From positions 1-41,568 of the forward strand of contig JAUIHE010000008.1 of assembly GCA_030432195.1 (NCBI GenBank): DNA of 41,568 bases, given 5' to 3'. This DNA is from Alphaproteobacteria bacterium. Lineage in GTDB: Bacteria; Pseudomonadota; Alphaproteobacteria; UBA7985; JAUIBT01. Below are positions 24,869-32,725 of the stretch, one piece after another (position 1 is the first letter of the stretch; each line of letters opens with the position of its first letter). The notes under the pieces are model-generated. The model worked only from the letters and a program-made list of their open reading frames with translations, did no database searches and was not told the DNA's origin. A program made the position numbers and the translations under genes.

Positions 24869-24945
24869 CCATGTACAAGGTTCTGGCGACGGGCGGCGCG
24901 CCGCGCGCTCGACCCGTACTGGCTTGCCAACTTAACCCTGCTGGC

Positions 24946-25659
24946 CTAGCCGGAATGAGGCAAAACCGACAGGAGGCGCGAAGCCTCTTCCAGGTCTTCC
25001 GGCCGATTGATATTGAAAAAGGGATCGATTGCGGCTGCTTGGCCGTCGCGCATGACCGACACCAGCGGCCATTCGACCAGTGCGACGCCTTGCGGCTCCG
25101 TAAAGGCCTCGACCTTGCGCACACCGTCCGCCAGAGCGGACTGTAAGTCGCCCAGCAAATCCACGGACCAGAGTGAAAAAACAGGATGTCGGCGGGTCTG
25201 GCTAACGGCCATGGCAACCTGTGCCGAGCCTTGCGGTTCTAGGCTTTCCAACAAGCGCGCGACCAAATCCGCAGGAAAGAAGGGCGCATCACAAGACGCT
25301 AGCGCCAAATAGCGCGGCGGGACCTGATTTGCGCCTACAGGTGGCCGTTCTGCCAACCAGGCAAGTCCTGCCTCTACGCCCGCCAAAGGCCCGGCAAAGC
25401 CGGGTTGGCGGTCTTGCAACAGCGGCAATCCAAACGGTGCAAATCGCTCCCTGTCCTGATTGACGCTGAGTGCTAGGGCGCCGACCTGGGGGCGAAGGCG
25501 CGCGATCGCGTGTTGCAACAGGCTCCGCTCGCCCAGTGCAAGCAAGCTCTTATGCCCGCCCCCCATGCGCCGCGACTGCCCACCAGCGAGAATCAATCCA
25601 GCCACTTCGATTTGCTGGTACCATGGAGTTTTGAGGCCTTGGGGTTCCGTCTCGATCAT
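24946..25659 (-). CDS. mobA: molybdenum cofactor guanylyltransferase
   Basis: Joins GMP from GTP to molybdopterin, making the guanine dinucleotide cofactor used by DMSO-reductase-family enzymes. The 237-aa protein has the nucleotide loop AGLILAGGQSRRMGGGHKSLL, the metal Asp in ALASCDAPFFP and a C-terminal FFNINRPEDLEE. In the loop the usual Asp before Lys (MGxxDKxL) is His, an oddity. The start is the ATG with GGGGAGAG directly upstream; the upstream open frame is an Arg/Lys-rich translation of a tandem repeat and is unlikely to be coding. Confidence 0.88.
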   Translation of the reverse strand: MIETEPQGLKTPWYQQIEVAGLILAGGQSRRMGGGHKSLLALGERSLLQHAIARLRPQVGALALSVNQDRERFAPFGLPLLQDRQPGFAGPLAGVEAGLAWLAERPPVGANQVPPRYLALASCDAPFFPADLVARLLESLEPQGSAQVAMAVSQTRRHPVFSLWSVDLLGDLQSALADGVRKVEAFTEPQGVALVEWPLVSVMRDGQAAAIDPFFNINRPEDLEEASRLLSVLPHSG

Positions 25660-25712
25660 CCGCTCTCCCCCCTCTGGGGCGTTCCTCGGGCGCCTTCCTG
25701 TGGGGCCCTGCA

Positions 25713-25772
25713 CCTGGCTTGGACTTGCGCCTTTCTTGGACTTGCGCCTGGCTTGGACTTGCGCCTGGCTTG
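25713..25772. repeat. 17-bp tandem repeat upstream of mobA
   Basis: Three copies of CCTGGCTTGGACTTGCG (the second with two changes) plus a nine-base partial copy lie end to end. They fall in the interval between the HAD gene stop and the mobA start, so they would be in the mobA leader if it is transcribed alone. Confidence 0.9.
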
Positions 25773-25825
25773 CCACAGGGCGCCTACCTCGGCCCCAATA
25801 TAGGGGCTGTTGGCGACCGCGTGCG

Positions 25826-26512
25826 CTAAAACAGCAGGTCCGGCAAGGCGTCCAGCGACGGCACTTGCACGTCGGGCGTGCCCGGCAATTCGTCCAATTG
25901 CCCCGAAAGCCCCCGGTTCAACCAAGCAACTTGATAGCCAAACTGTTTGGCCCCGGCTGCATCCCAGGTGTTTGACGACACAAACAGGACTTCGTTCTTG
26001 TCCACGCCGAACTCGGTCAAAGGCAACTCATAGACCGCAGGCGACGGCTTGAAGATTTGCAGCTCGTCAACAGAGATCAGCTCGTCAAGCTGGCTCGAGA
26101 TACCCGCGCTTTCAACCGCGCCGCGCAGCATGTCGGGACCACCATTCGACAAAATGGCCGTCTTGAAGCCTTGCTCTTTCAGCCAGGTCAAGCAAGGTAG
26201 CGCGTCGGCATAAGGCGCCAACCGCCAATAGACATCCAGCAGGTGCTGGAACAAGGGCGTGTCGGTGGTCAAATCATGCGCCTTGAAGGCATAGCTCAGC
26301 GCTTTTTCCGTCAAGGCCCAAAAATCCTGATAGTCGCCCCGCAGCGAGACCAGCCAAGAATACTCCAACTGCTTTTGCCGCCAGAGATCCGAAATTGACT
26401 GTGCGTCATCGCCCAGCAGGTCGCGCTGGCTGTTGATGGCCGAATGCACATCTAACAGGGTTCCATAGGCATCAAAGACCACCACAACGACGGCGTCTTG
26501 ATCCAAGCTCAT
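25826..26512 (-). CDS. haloacid dehalogenase, type II
   Basis: A 228-aa HAD-superfamily hydrolase. Motif I is VVFDAYGTLLDVHSA with nucleophile D14, motif II SNGGPDML, the lysine lies in IFKPSPAVYEL, and motif III is FVSSNTWDAAGAKQFGY. This set is that of L-2-haloacid dehalogenases, which hydrolyse 2-haloalkanoates to hydroxy acids; the in vivo substrate may differ. The chosen ATG (26510-26512) has GGGAGG four bases upstream; an open frame continues upstream without family similarity. It is a single gene upstream of mobA on the same strand. Confidence 0.9.
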   Translation of the reverse strand: MSLDQDAVVVVVFDAYGTLLDVHSAINSQRDLLGDDAQSISDLWRQKQLEYSWLVSLRGDYQDFWALTEKALSYAFKAHDLTTDTPLFQHLLDVYWRLAPYADALPCLTWLKEQGFKTAILSNGGPDMLRGAVESAGISSQLDELISVDELQIFKPSPAVYELPLTEFGVDKNEVLFVSSNTWDAAGAKQFGYQVAWLNRGLSGQLDELPGTPDVQVPSLDALPDLLF

Positions 26513-26765
26513 AAGGCCTCCCACAGCCGGGCCTTGCGGTAAAAAGGACAACCGAGCACCAGCCCTCCTCCCCAAGGTAAAATTCGAAACAATGGCAGCG
26601 CTTGGCGCGCAAGGCTGCACCTGGCTGACAGGCCGTTCGCGTGGGCGTCGGCCCTGCAACGCCCGTCAGCATCGTTCATAAATCAACCTGCGATAGGGCT
26701 ATGGCAAGGTGTTGCTCACTGCAAAATCGCCTTATGCGAACAAATTCTTGAAAGCCAGGCAGCGA

Positions 26766-27404
26766 TCAAGCCGAACGCGCGCTGAGCTGCAAGGCTAAGG
26801 CATTGGACGATGCGCGCTGCAAGGCTTCTTGCAAGAAGTCCAAACGATCCTGCCCCCAAATAACTTCATTGCCAAGGCAATAGCTGGGTGCGCCAAACAC
26901 GCCCCGCTCGATTGCCTCTTGGGTGTTGGCGTCCAGCAGGCCCGCCCCTTCGGCCTGCGCGCGCGCGATAAGGTCATCGGCGTTCAGACCGTGGTTCTTG
27001 ATGATGTTCGCCACGCGCTCTTCGTCGGATAAATCCAAGTCCTGCAACCAGACCAGTTCGTGAAAGCTTTGCGCCAGATCGCCCGCCATCTCGCTATCGT
27101 TCTGGCCAACCAGAGCCACGACGGCATTTGCCAGAGAATCATCGGTCGGAAAAAACTTAGGCTGCAAATTGAGGGGGCTCTCAAGTCGCGCCGACCAGCG
27201 CTTCAGCTCAGCGAACCGCCAGGCCTGACGGCTAGGGTGGCGCTTGGCTGGCGGCTGCCCGCCAGTGGCTTCAAAGACCTTGCCCAGGCGAACAGGCTTG
27301 TAGTTGACCTGAACGTCAAAAGGGGCCGTCACCGCACGAAAGCGCCGGTGCCCCAGATAAGAAAAGGGCGAAATCAGTGTAAAATAATAGTCGAGCTCCA
27401 GCAC
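26766..27404 (-). CDS. 2-hydroxychromene-2-carboxylate isomerase family protein (DsbA-like)
   Basis: A 212-aa thioredoxin-fold protein of the kappa-GST/HCCA isomerase group. The N-terminal YYFTLISPFSYLG gives the active-site serine region, FGAPSY gives the cis-proline, and EVIWGQDRLDFLQEAL is the typical C-terminal signature. HCCA isomerases act in naphthalene-type aromatic degradation with glutathione, but most family members lie outside such operons, as here, and their substrate is unknown. The start is a GTG with an AAGGA site seven bases upstream. It has no partners on its strand within 250 bases. Confidence 0.85.
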   Translation of the reverse strand: MLELDYYFTLISPFSYLGHRRFRAVTAPFDVQVNYKPVRLGKVFEATGGQPPAKRHPSRQAWRFAELKRWSARLESPLNLQPKFFPTDDSLANAVVALVGQNDSEMAGDLAQSFHELVWLQDLDLSDEERVANIIKNHGLNADDLIARAQAEGAGLLDANTQEAIERGVFGAPSYCLGNEVIWGQDRLDFLQEALQRASSNALALQLSARSA

Positions 27405-27592
27405 AATCCAGTCCTTTTTGTTGGTGCACGCCCTTCAGCGCGGCGTGCTGCGCTTGGAAGGAACCACTGCCTGAATATCGTTGACACGTGCGCGGATAAA
27501 ACGTCATTTTTCCCCGCCACTCAAATCATAATTTTGGGCAAGCGGCACACGTTGCAAATTGCCCTCACCGCAACGCTCGGTAGGAGGTCTAG

Positions 27593-27670
27593 ATGAGTTT
27601 GCGCAATCATATTGCGCTGCTTACCCCGCGATTGACAGAGCAAAGTTTGGGTGAGGATAAGTTTCGCTAA
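27593..27670 (+). CDS. possible 25-aa small protein upstream of tRNA-Phe
   Basis: An ATG at 27593 sits behind a perfect AGGAGG at a suitable distance and opens 25 codons (MSLRNHIALL... ending DKFR) to a TAA. The frame contains a GCGCAAT-CAT-ATTGCGC dyad at 27601-27617. Its 3' half also holds TTGACA and GATAAG boxes that could be the tRNA promoter, so the region may be regulatory instead. No family is recognised. Confidence 0.35.
   Translation: MSLRNHIALLTPRLTEQSLGEDKFR
27632..27661 (+). promoter_or_regulatory. candidate promoter for tRNA-Phe
   Basis: TTGACA (27632-27637) and GATAAG (27656-27661) are separated by 18 bases, a reasonable housekeeping-sigma arrangement though the second box matches only four of six. 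It would start RNA about 90 bases before the tRNA. Confidence 0.4.
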
Positions 27671-27757
27671 GCCAGACCCAAAAAAGAAGTAGACAGCTAA
27701 ACAGTGCTTTCATATAAGCGGGTCTCACATCGTGCGCAGACGCCATGCTGTCAGGTT

Positions 27758-27833
27758 GCCGGGATAGCTCAGTTGGTAGAGCAACGGATTGAAAATCCGT
27801 GTGTCGGCGGTTCAAGTCCGCCTCCTGGCACCA
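27758..27833 (+). tRNA. tRNA-Phe (GAA)
   Basis: A 76-base cloverleaf. The acceptor arm pairs GCCGGGA with TCCTGGC, followed by A and an encoded CCA. The anticodon arm ACGGA-TTGAAAA-TCCGT has anticodon GAA at 27791-27793. The T arm reads GGCGG-TTCAAGT-CCGCC. A T-rich stretch follows directly (27834-27851) and probably ends transcription. Confidence 0.97.
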
Positions 27834-28028
27834 TTTTTCTAAAATTTTTTTGTGCTGAAATCGCGCGCAGCGACCGTTGCCGAACGATAGCTTGCGTCCA
27901 GCGGCATAATCGTGTTGGCGCCCTAAATGACGCCTGTTCCGAGGATGCTTATTTAATTGGTCCGCAGGTCAATCCCTCAGCCGCCTCTTTGCCGCGCCGG
28001 CCATTCCGCTCCCCCCCCGGCCAACAAA

Positions 28029-28055
28029 AAAGCCGAAGCAAATCGCCTCGGCTTT
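28029..28055 (-). terminator. terminator downstream of gap
   Basis: On the minus strand AAAGCCGA and TCGGCTTT form an eight-base stem with an 11-base loop, followed by a T run (TTTTTTG). It lies 85 bases after the gap stop and is a typical Rho-independent terminator. The rest of 27834-28139 holds no recognisable gene. Confidence 0.8.
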
Positions 28056-28084
28056 CGTGGGTGGCTTTCGTGGGTGGCTTTCGC
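28050..28084. repeat. 13-bp tandem repeat beside the gap terminator
   Basis: Two perfect copies of GGCTTTCGTGGGT and a partial third run out of the terminator stem, with looser copies continuing to about 28120. The stem's 3' arm forms the start of the first copy, so the repeat seems to have grown from the terminator sequence. Confidence 0.8.
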
Positions 28085-28139
28085 AAGTAACTTTCTTGGA
28101 TAGCTATCGTGGGTCGCTTTCACCTGCTCTCGCTTTGCG

Positions 28140-29153
28140 CTAGAGCGCCAAGGCCTTGGCCATGGCCGTTGCCGTATCCAGCATGCGGTTCGAAAAGCCC
28201 CACTCGTTGTCATACCAGCTCACGATGCGCACAAAACGCCCGTCAACGACTTGGGTTTGGGTCGCATCAAACGTCGAACTCGCAGCGCAGTGGTTGAAAT
28301 CGCATGACACCAGGGGCAGATCATTGACCGTCAAGACCCCTTTCAATGCTCCGTCGGCCCCGTCCCGTACCAAGGCGTTGATCTCCTCAACGCTGGTGTC
28401 GCGACCAGCATCAAAGGTCAAATCGACCATGGAAACATTGGCGGTTGGAACGCGAACGGCGTTACCATCCAGGCGCCCGGCCAACCCTGGCAGCACCAAA
28501 CCGATAGCCTTTGCTGCGCCGGTTGACGTCGGGATCATCGACAAAGCGCCCGCGCGTGCGCGTCGCGGGTCCTTGTGCGCCGCATCAATCAAACGCTGAT
28601 CGCCCGTGTAGGCGTGGATGGTGGTCATAAATCCACGCTCAATGCCGACAGCCTGGTGCAGCAATTGGGCGACGGGTGCCAAGCAATTGGTCGTACAAGA
28701 GGCATTCGAGACGATGCGATCTTCTGCGCCAAGTTCTTGATGGTTGACGCCGTAGACAATGGTCTTGTCGGCGTCCTTGCAGGGCGCGGAGACCAAGACA
28801 GCCTTTGCGCCTGCCTCCAAATGAGCGCTTGCCGTTTGCTTAGAAGTGAAGCGGCCACTGCACTCCAGTACCAGATCAACCCCCAGCGCGGACCATGGCA
28901 GTTTTGCGGGGTCTGCCTCGGCCAAGCTGGTGATGGAGCGACCATCGACCAGCAGGCTGTCGTTGCTGGCATCAACTTGGTTGGCCAACGTGCCGTGGAC
29001 GGAATCGTACTTCAACAAATGCGCCGACATGTCGGCCGCAGCCAGGTCATTGATTGCGACAAGCTCAAGGTCGTCACGCCCAGATTCAAGCAAGGCCCGA
29101 TAGGTCAGGCGACCGATCCGACCGAAACCATTAATTGCGATTTTCAGGGCCAT
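28140..29153 (-). CDS. gap: glyceraldehyde-3-phosphate dehydrogenase
   Basis: Oxidises and phosphorylates glyceraldehyde-3-phosphate with NAD in glycolysis. The 337-aa protein has the dinucleotide motif INGFGRIGRL, AINDL (Asp at the cofactor-selecting position, favouring NAD) and catalytic C153 in SNASCTTNCLAP. The C-terminal SWYDNEWGFSNRMLD is intact. Two ATGs lie six bases apart; the inner one (29151-29153) has AAGGA eight bases upstream and gives the family start MALKIAINGFG. It is divergent from pyk. Confidence 0.96.
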   Translation of the reverse strand: MALKIAINGFGRIGRLTYRALLESGRDDLELVAINDLAAADMSAHLLKYDSVHGTLANQVDASNDSLLVDGRSITSLAEADPAKLPWSALGVDLVLECSGRFTSKQTASAHLEAGAKAVLVSAPCKDADKTIVYGVNHQELGAEDRIVSNASCTTNCLAPVAQLLHQAVGIERGFMTTIHAYTGDQRLIDAAHKDPRRARAGALSMIPTSTGAAKAIGLVLPGLAGRLDGNAVRVPTANVSMVDLTFDAGRDTSVEEINALVRDGADGALKGVLTVNDLPLVSCDFNHCAASSTFDATQTQVVDGRFVRIVSWYDNEWGFSNRMLDTATAMAKALAL

Positions 29154-29314
29154 TGTCATGTTCCTTATGTAAAACTTTGTCACTAAATGAACTCATGATG
29201 TTCGAAATGCAACATTTTTTACGGCATGAGGCAAAATTACCCTTCTGTTAACCGCGGTTGCTGTTAGACTTCGCGCATTCTCTCGCCGTTCCGTTTTCAG
29301 AAAGTGACTCTTGC

Positions 29315-30727
29315 ATGAGCCGCAACCGCAAAGCCAAGATCCTGGCAACCTTGGGGCCCGCTTCGTCGTCGCCCAACATGATCGCACGCCTGCACACCGC
29401 AGGTGTCGATGCCTTCCGCCTTAACTTTAGCCACGGCTTGCAGACCGACCACGAAAAGCGTTTGCGGGATATTCGAAATCTTGAAGCCAAAACCGGGCAC
29501 CCGATTACGGCCTTGATGGATTTGCAAGGCCCCAAGCTGCGGGTCGGCACCTTTGAGGGCAGTAAGCAGCCCTTGCAGCGAGGACAAAGCTTTGACCTGC
29601 GCCGTGAAGCTGGCCAGGGCAACGCTGACGGGGTTCACCTGCCCCACCCTGAGATCTTTGAAGCCGTAGAAGTGGGCCAGACCCTGCTGGTCGATGACGG
29701 CAAACTGCGCCTTGAGATCACAGAATTGAGCGCCGACTTCATCCGAACAAAGGTCATTGCCGGTTCTATGATTTCGGACCGCAAAGGGGTCAACTTGCCC
29801 GATACCGTCCTAAAGACCTCGCCTTTGACCCCCAAAGATCGTGATGATCTGGACTTTGGTCTGTCAATCGGGGTCGATTGGGTCGCCTTGTCGTTCGTCC
29901 AACACCCAGACGATATCCGCGAAGCTCAGGACATCATCAAAGGCCGCGCGCGCCTTATGGCCAAGATCGAAAAACCCAGCGCGATCCAACATATTGATGA
30001 AATCATCCGTCTGTCCGACGGCATCATGGTGGCGCGCGGTGACTTGGGCGTTGAGATGCCGCCCGAGGACGTGCCGCACCTGCAAAAGGATATCATCCGA
30101 CGCTGCCGCCGCGCGGGCAAGCCCGTGGTGGTGGCCACACAGATGCTTGAGAGCATGATCTCTGCGCCGACACCGACCAGAGCCGAGGCTTCAGACGTTG
30201 CCACGGCGGTCTATGAAGGCGCCGATGCGGTCATGCTGTCGGCCGAAAGCGCCGCTGGCCAGTATCCCCTTGAGGCGGTGTCGATGATGGACCGCATCAT
30301 TGTGCGCACCGAAGAGAGTCGCTTTTACCAGGCGGGCTTGGACGCCCTTGAGGTCGAACACCACAAGAGCGGCACGGACGCTATCTCTGACGCCGCCGCG
30401 CGCGTGGCGCTCAGCGTGGATGCCAAACTGATCGTCACCCATACGCGCTCTGGCAATACGGCCTTGCGCGCCGCCCGCGAACGCCCCAGCGTGCCGATTA
30501 TTTGCGTTACGCCTTCCCAAGACGCCGCCCGGCAACTCTCGCTGGTCTGGGGGTTACATTGCGTGCACACCGATCGTATTGATGGCCTGGACCAACTTGT
30601 CGAAAAGACCAACGAGATCGTCCAGAAGTCCGAATTGATGACCAAGGGAGAGCGCTATGTTTTGACAGCCGGTGTTCCCTTTGGAAAAGTGGGCATGACC
30701 AATATGGTTCGAATAGTTACATTGTAG
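29315..30727 (+). CDS. pyk: pyruvate kinase
   Basis: Transfers phosphate from phosphoenolpyruvate to ADP, the last glycolytic step. The 470-aa protein shows KILATLGPAS, RLNFSHG, the active-site LMAKIEKPSAIQHIDEII, DGIMVARGDLGVEMP, VVVATQMLESMI and PTRAEASDVATAVYEGADAVMLSAESA. The ATG at 29315 gives the family start MSRNRKAKI; an upstream TTG frame adds unrelated residues. The ribosome-binding site is weak (AAAGTGA). It is divergent from gap across about 160 bases and followed by a DeoR regulator. Confidence 0.96.
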   Translation: MSRNRKAKILATLGPASSSPNMIARLHTAGVDAFRLNFSHGLQTDHEKRLRDIRNLEAKTGHPITALMDLQGPKLRVGTFEGSKQPLQRGQSFDLRREAGQGNADGVHLPHPEIFEAVEVGQTLLVDDGKLRLEITELSADFIRTKVIAGSMISDRKGVNLPDTVLKTSPLTPKDRDDLDFGLSIGVDWVALSFVQHPDDIREAQDIIKGRARLMAKIEKPSAIQHIDEIIRLSDGIMVARGDLGVEMPPEDVPHLQKDIIRRCRRAGKPVVVATQMLESMISAPTPTRAEASDVATAVYEGADAVMLSAESAAGQYPLEAVSMMDRIIVRTEESRFYQAGLDALEVEHHKSGTDAISDAAARVALSVDAKLIVTHTRSGNTALRAARERPSVPIICVTPSQDAARQLSLVWGLHCVHTDRIDGLDQLVEKTNEIVQKSELMTKGERYVLTAGVPFGKVGMTNMVRIVTL

Positions 30728-30820
30728 GCGAATTTCGCGCACTGCCGTGGTCCGATCAACAGAGCAAACGCTTCGGATCAACCGCCTGCGCTCGTACTGC
30801 TGCCAACGAAAGGAAACACC

Positions 30821-31636
30821 TTGGCCGTTCAAGATCATGCTCATTTGAACCATCGGCAGACCCAAATTGTCGCCGCATTGCGCCGGTTGGGCTATGTCTC
30901 GATTGAGCAGCTTGCAAAAGAGCATCAAGTCACGCAACAGACCATCCGCCGTGATATCAATCGTCTCTGCGATTTGGGCCTGATGGAGCGCTTTCATGGT
31001 GGTGCCGTGCAGTCCTCTAAGGCCCAAAACATTGGCCACGAGGCGCGCCGCAAGATGCTACCCGAAAATAAGGCGGCTGTCGCTGCGGCGTTGGTCTCGG
31101 AAGTGCCGGATAATTGCTCGTTGTTTTTGGATGTCGGCACCACAATGACCGCCGTTGCCCATGCGCTGCGCAATCGTTCCAATCTGCGTATTGTCACCAA
31201 CAATCTTGAGGCCGCTCAGGTGCTTGCCGACCGCGACGATTTTGAGACCATCGTCACCGGTGGCGTGGTGCGAGCTCAGGACGGGGCGGCCGTCGGCGAA
31301 GAAGCCGTGCATGCCATCAAGCGCTATCTGTGCGATTACGCCATCATTGGCACGTCGGGCCTGGACCGCTCCGGCTATATCCTGGATTTCGACATCAAAA
31401 AGGTCCGGGCGTCCGAGGCCATGATCGAGAACGCCCGCAAGGTCTTTTTGGGCACCGATCATACCAAATTCGACCGCCGAGCCATGATTAAGTCAGCGCC
31501 CCTGTCCGAGATCGACTTGATGGTCACCGACGAGGACTTGCCCGAATGGCTGGCGACGCTGGCGCAACGCGCCGGATGCCGATCTTTGGTCGCCCAGGTC
31601 CCGCGCAGCGACAAGCCCGACGGCACAGAACGCTAG
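30821..31636 (+). CDS. DeoR/GlpR-family transcriptional regulator
   Basis: A 271-aa repressor-type protein. An N-terminal winged helix (about 12-68) carries the DeoR signature: LGYVSIEQLAKEHQVTQQTIRRDINRLCDLGLMERFHGGA. A C-terminal phosphosugar-sensing domain follows with LFLDVGTTMTAVAHAL, IVTNN and GTSGLDRSGYILDFDIKKV. The start is a TTG with AAAGGAAA six bases upstream. DeoR proteins usually bind phosphorylated sugars or polyols. Its place 93 bases behind pyk suggests control of nearby carbon-metabolism genes, which is inference. It resembles GlpR, but no glycerol genes are in view. Confidence 0.9.
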   Translation: MAVQDHAHLNHRQTQIVAALRRLGYVSIEQLAKEHQVTQQTIRRDINRLCDLGLMERFHGGAVQSSKAQNIGHEARRKMLPENKAAVAAALVSEVPDNCSLFLDVGTTMTAVAHALRNRSNLRIVTNNLEAAQVLADRDDFETIVTGGVVRAQDGAAVGEEAVHAIKRYLCDYAIIGTSGLDRSGYILDFDIKKVRASEAMIENARKVFLGTDHTKFDRRAMIKSAPLSEIDLMVTDEDLPEWLATLAQRAGCRSLVAQVPRSDKPDGTER

Positions 31637-31812
31637 CGCAAAGCCCAAGTCTTGGCTTCAATTGCGCCTAGAAGCCTTTATACGAACGCAGCGCCGCTGT
31701 GACCGCCAACTCTAATGATAAGGCATTGAAAAACAAGTAGAATCATAGCAGACCGCAGCATGGAGCGGCGCGGCTTTGGTATTAGGTGCATCTGAGGAAA
31801 AATCAGATAGAT

Positions 31813-31852
31813 AGCGCGTGTTGGGTGAGAGCGACCCAATGAAACACGCGCT
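31813..31852. other. long nested hairpin in the deoR-DUF2202 gap
   Basis: AGCGCGTGT pairs with ACACGCGCT (nine bases), and within it TGGGT pairs with ACCCA around a short loop. The structure sits between two convergent genes and lacks a T tract on either strand. It may stabilise or end transcripts, or be part of an RNA I cannot identify. Confidence 0.55.
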
Positions 31853-31875
31853 AGTGCCATCGGCCTTGTAGGGAT

Positions 31876-31903
31876 GGGGCGGCACCAGAACCGTCACCGC
31901 CCC
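31876..31903 (-). terminator. possible terminator after the DUF2202 gene
   Basis: GGGGCGG and CCGCCCC form a seven-base GC stem with a 14-base loop, starting 12 bases after the stop of the DUF2202 gene. There is no T run, so function as a Rho-independent terminator is uncertain. Confidence 0.4.
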
Positions 31904-31915
31904 CTATGTTTGGGG

Positions 31916-32494
31916 CTAACTAGAATGGCGCCACCCCTTTTGCTGTCCTTGGCCGTGTCTTTGGCCCTGGCCGCCTCCCTGACCTCTTCCCTGGCTCATT
32001 TGACCCGATGCGCAGCGCTGAAAGGCGGGCAGGTGCTTGTCGGCTGATGCGTCACGCAAGCGCTGCATGACAAAACTCACGTCACTATATCCGCTGACAG
32101 TCGGCAGCAGCTGCTCATCATAGAGCGCAACGTTGGCAATTTCGGCGGTAATGCCGATCGAACAGGCTTCTTGCAGACTGGCAGGCACAGGCTCCAGCGG
32201 CTTTGCTCCCGTGGAATAAGGATTTGCCGGGACATCAAGACCATAAGACTGCAACAAGGTTGCGACCGACGCGGCGTGCTGTTGTTCAGCGCGTATGATG
32301 TTTGAGAACGGTCTGACTTCACCAAACTTGTTCATCACTTCGGCATAGAAGGCTTGAGCGTGATATTCATCGTCCAGTGCGGCATAGAGCGCGCTTTGCA
32401 CGGATTGCGGCAGCCCTTGAGCGGCGGCTGGCACGGCCGTGCTAGCGAACAATGCGGTGGAGACGATCAAGGCAGAAGCGAGCGAGGTTTTCAT
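31916..32494 (-). CDS. secreted ferritin-like DUF2202 protein
   Basis: A 192-aa protein. A clear signal peptide ends near residue 25 (AVPAAAQG), followed by a ferritin-like helical domain of the DUF2202 type. Candidate metal residues are E43 and H45 (DDEYHAQAFY), E70 and H73 (AEQQHA) and a later acidic pair near YDEQLL. Two cysteines (near 110 and 161) could form a disulfide in the periplasm. The tail of about 28 residues is rich in Gly, Gln and His and looks disordered. Function is unknown; a metal or oxidative role is inference. The ATG has AAGGA eight bases upstream. Confidence 0.85.
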   Translation of the reverse strand: MKTSLASALIVSTALFASTAVPAAAQGLPQSVQSALYAALDDEYHAQAFYAEVMNKFGEVRPFSNIIRAEQQHAASVATLLQSYGLDVPANPYSTGAKPLEPVPASLQEACSIGITAEIANVALYDEQLLPTVSGYSDVSFVMQRLRDASADKHLPAFQRCASGQMSQGRGQGGGQGQRHGQGQQKGWRHSS

Positions 32495-32725
32495 ATCCGA
32501 ATTCCTTTTTCAGTGGGGTTGGATTCTGATTTGGGAGCCCCTTGTTTCTGCTGCGCTTCAGCTATGTTTCCACCGAGTAACTTTGCAAAATTCAGCCCTG
32601 ACAGACTGTCGCGTCAACCAAGTGCCTAGCTTCTATGCCGCCCATTGGCATTGGCCTTGACCGCAGCAGGCCAGCAGCGCTAACTGCTGGGCACAATAAC
32701 AAACCCATATGACCAGGAACGCACC

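Noticed and set aside
25660-25776. Longer MobA with an extra 39 N-terminal residues
   Set aside because: The extra part is a translation of the 17-bp repeat and has no MobA similarity, while the internal ATG has a strong ribosome-binding site.
27704-28090. Plus-strand frame running through tRNA-Phe
   Set aside because: It reads across the tRNA cloverleaf and the gap terminator and contains no domain.
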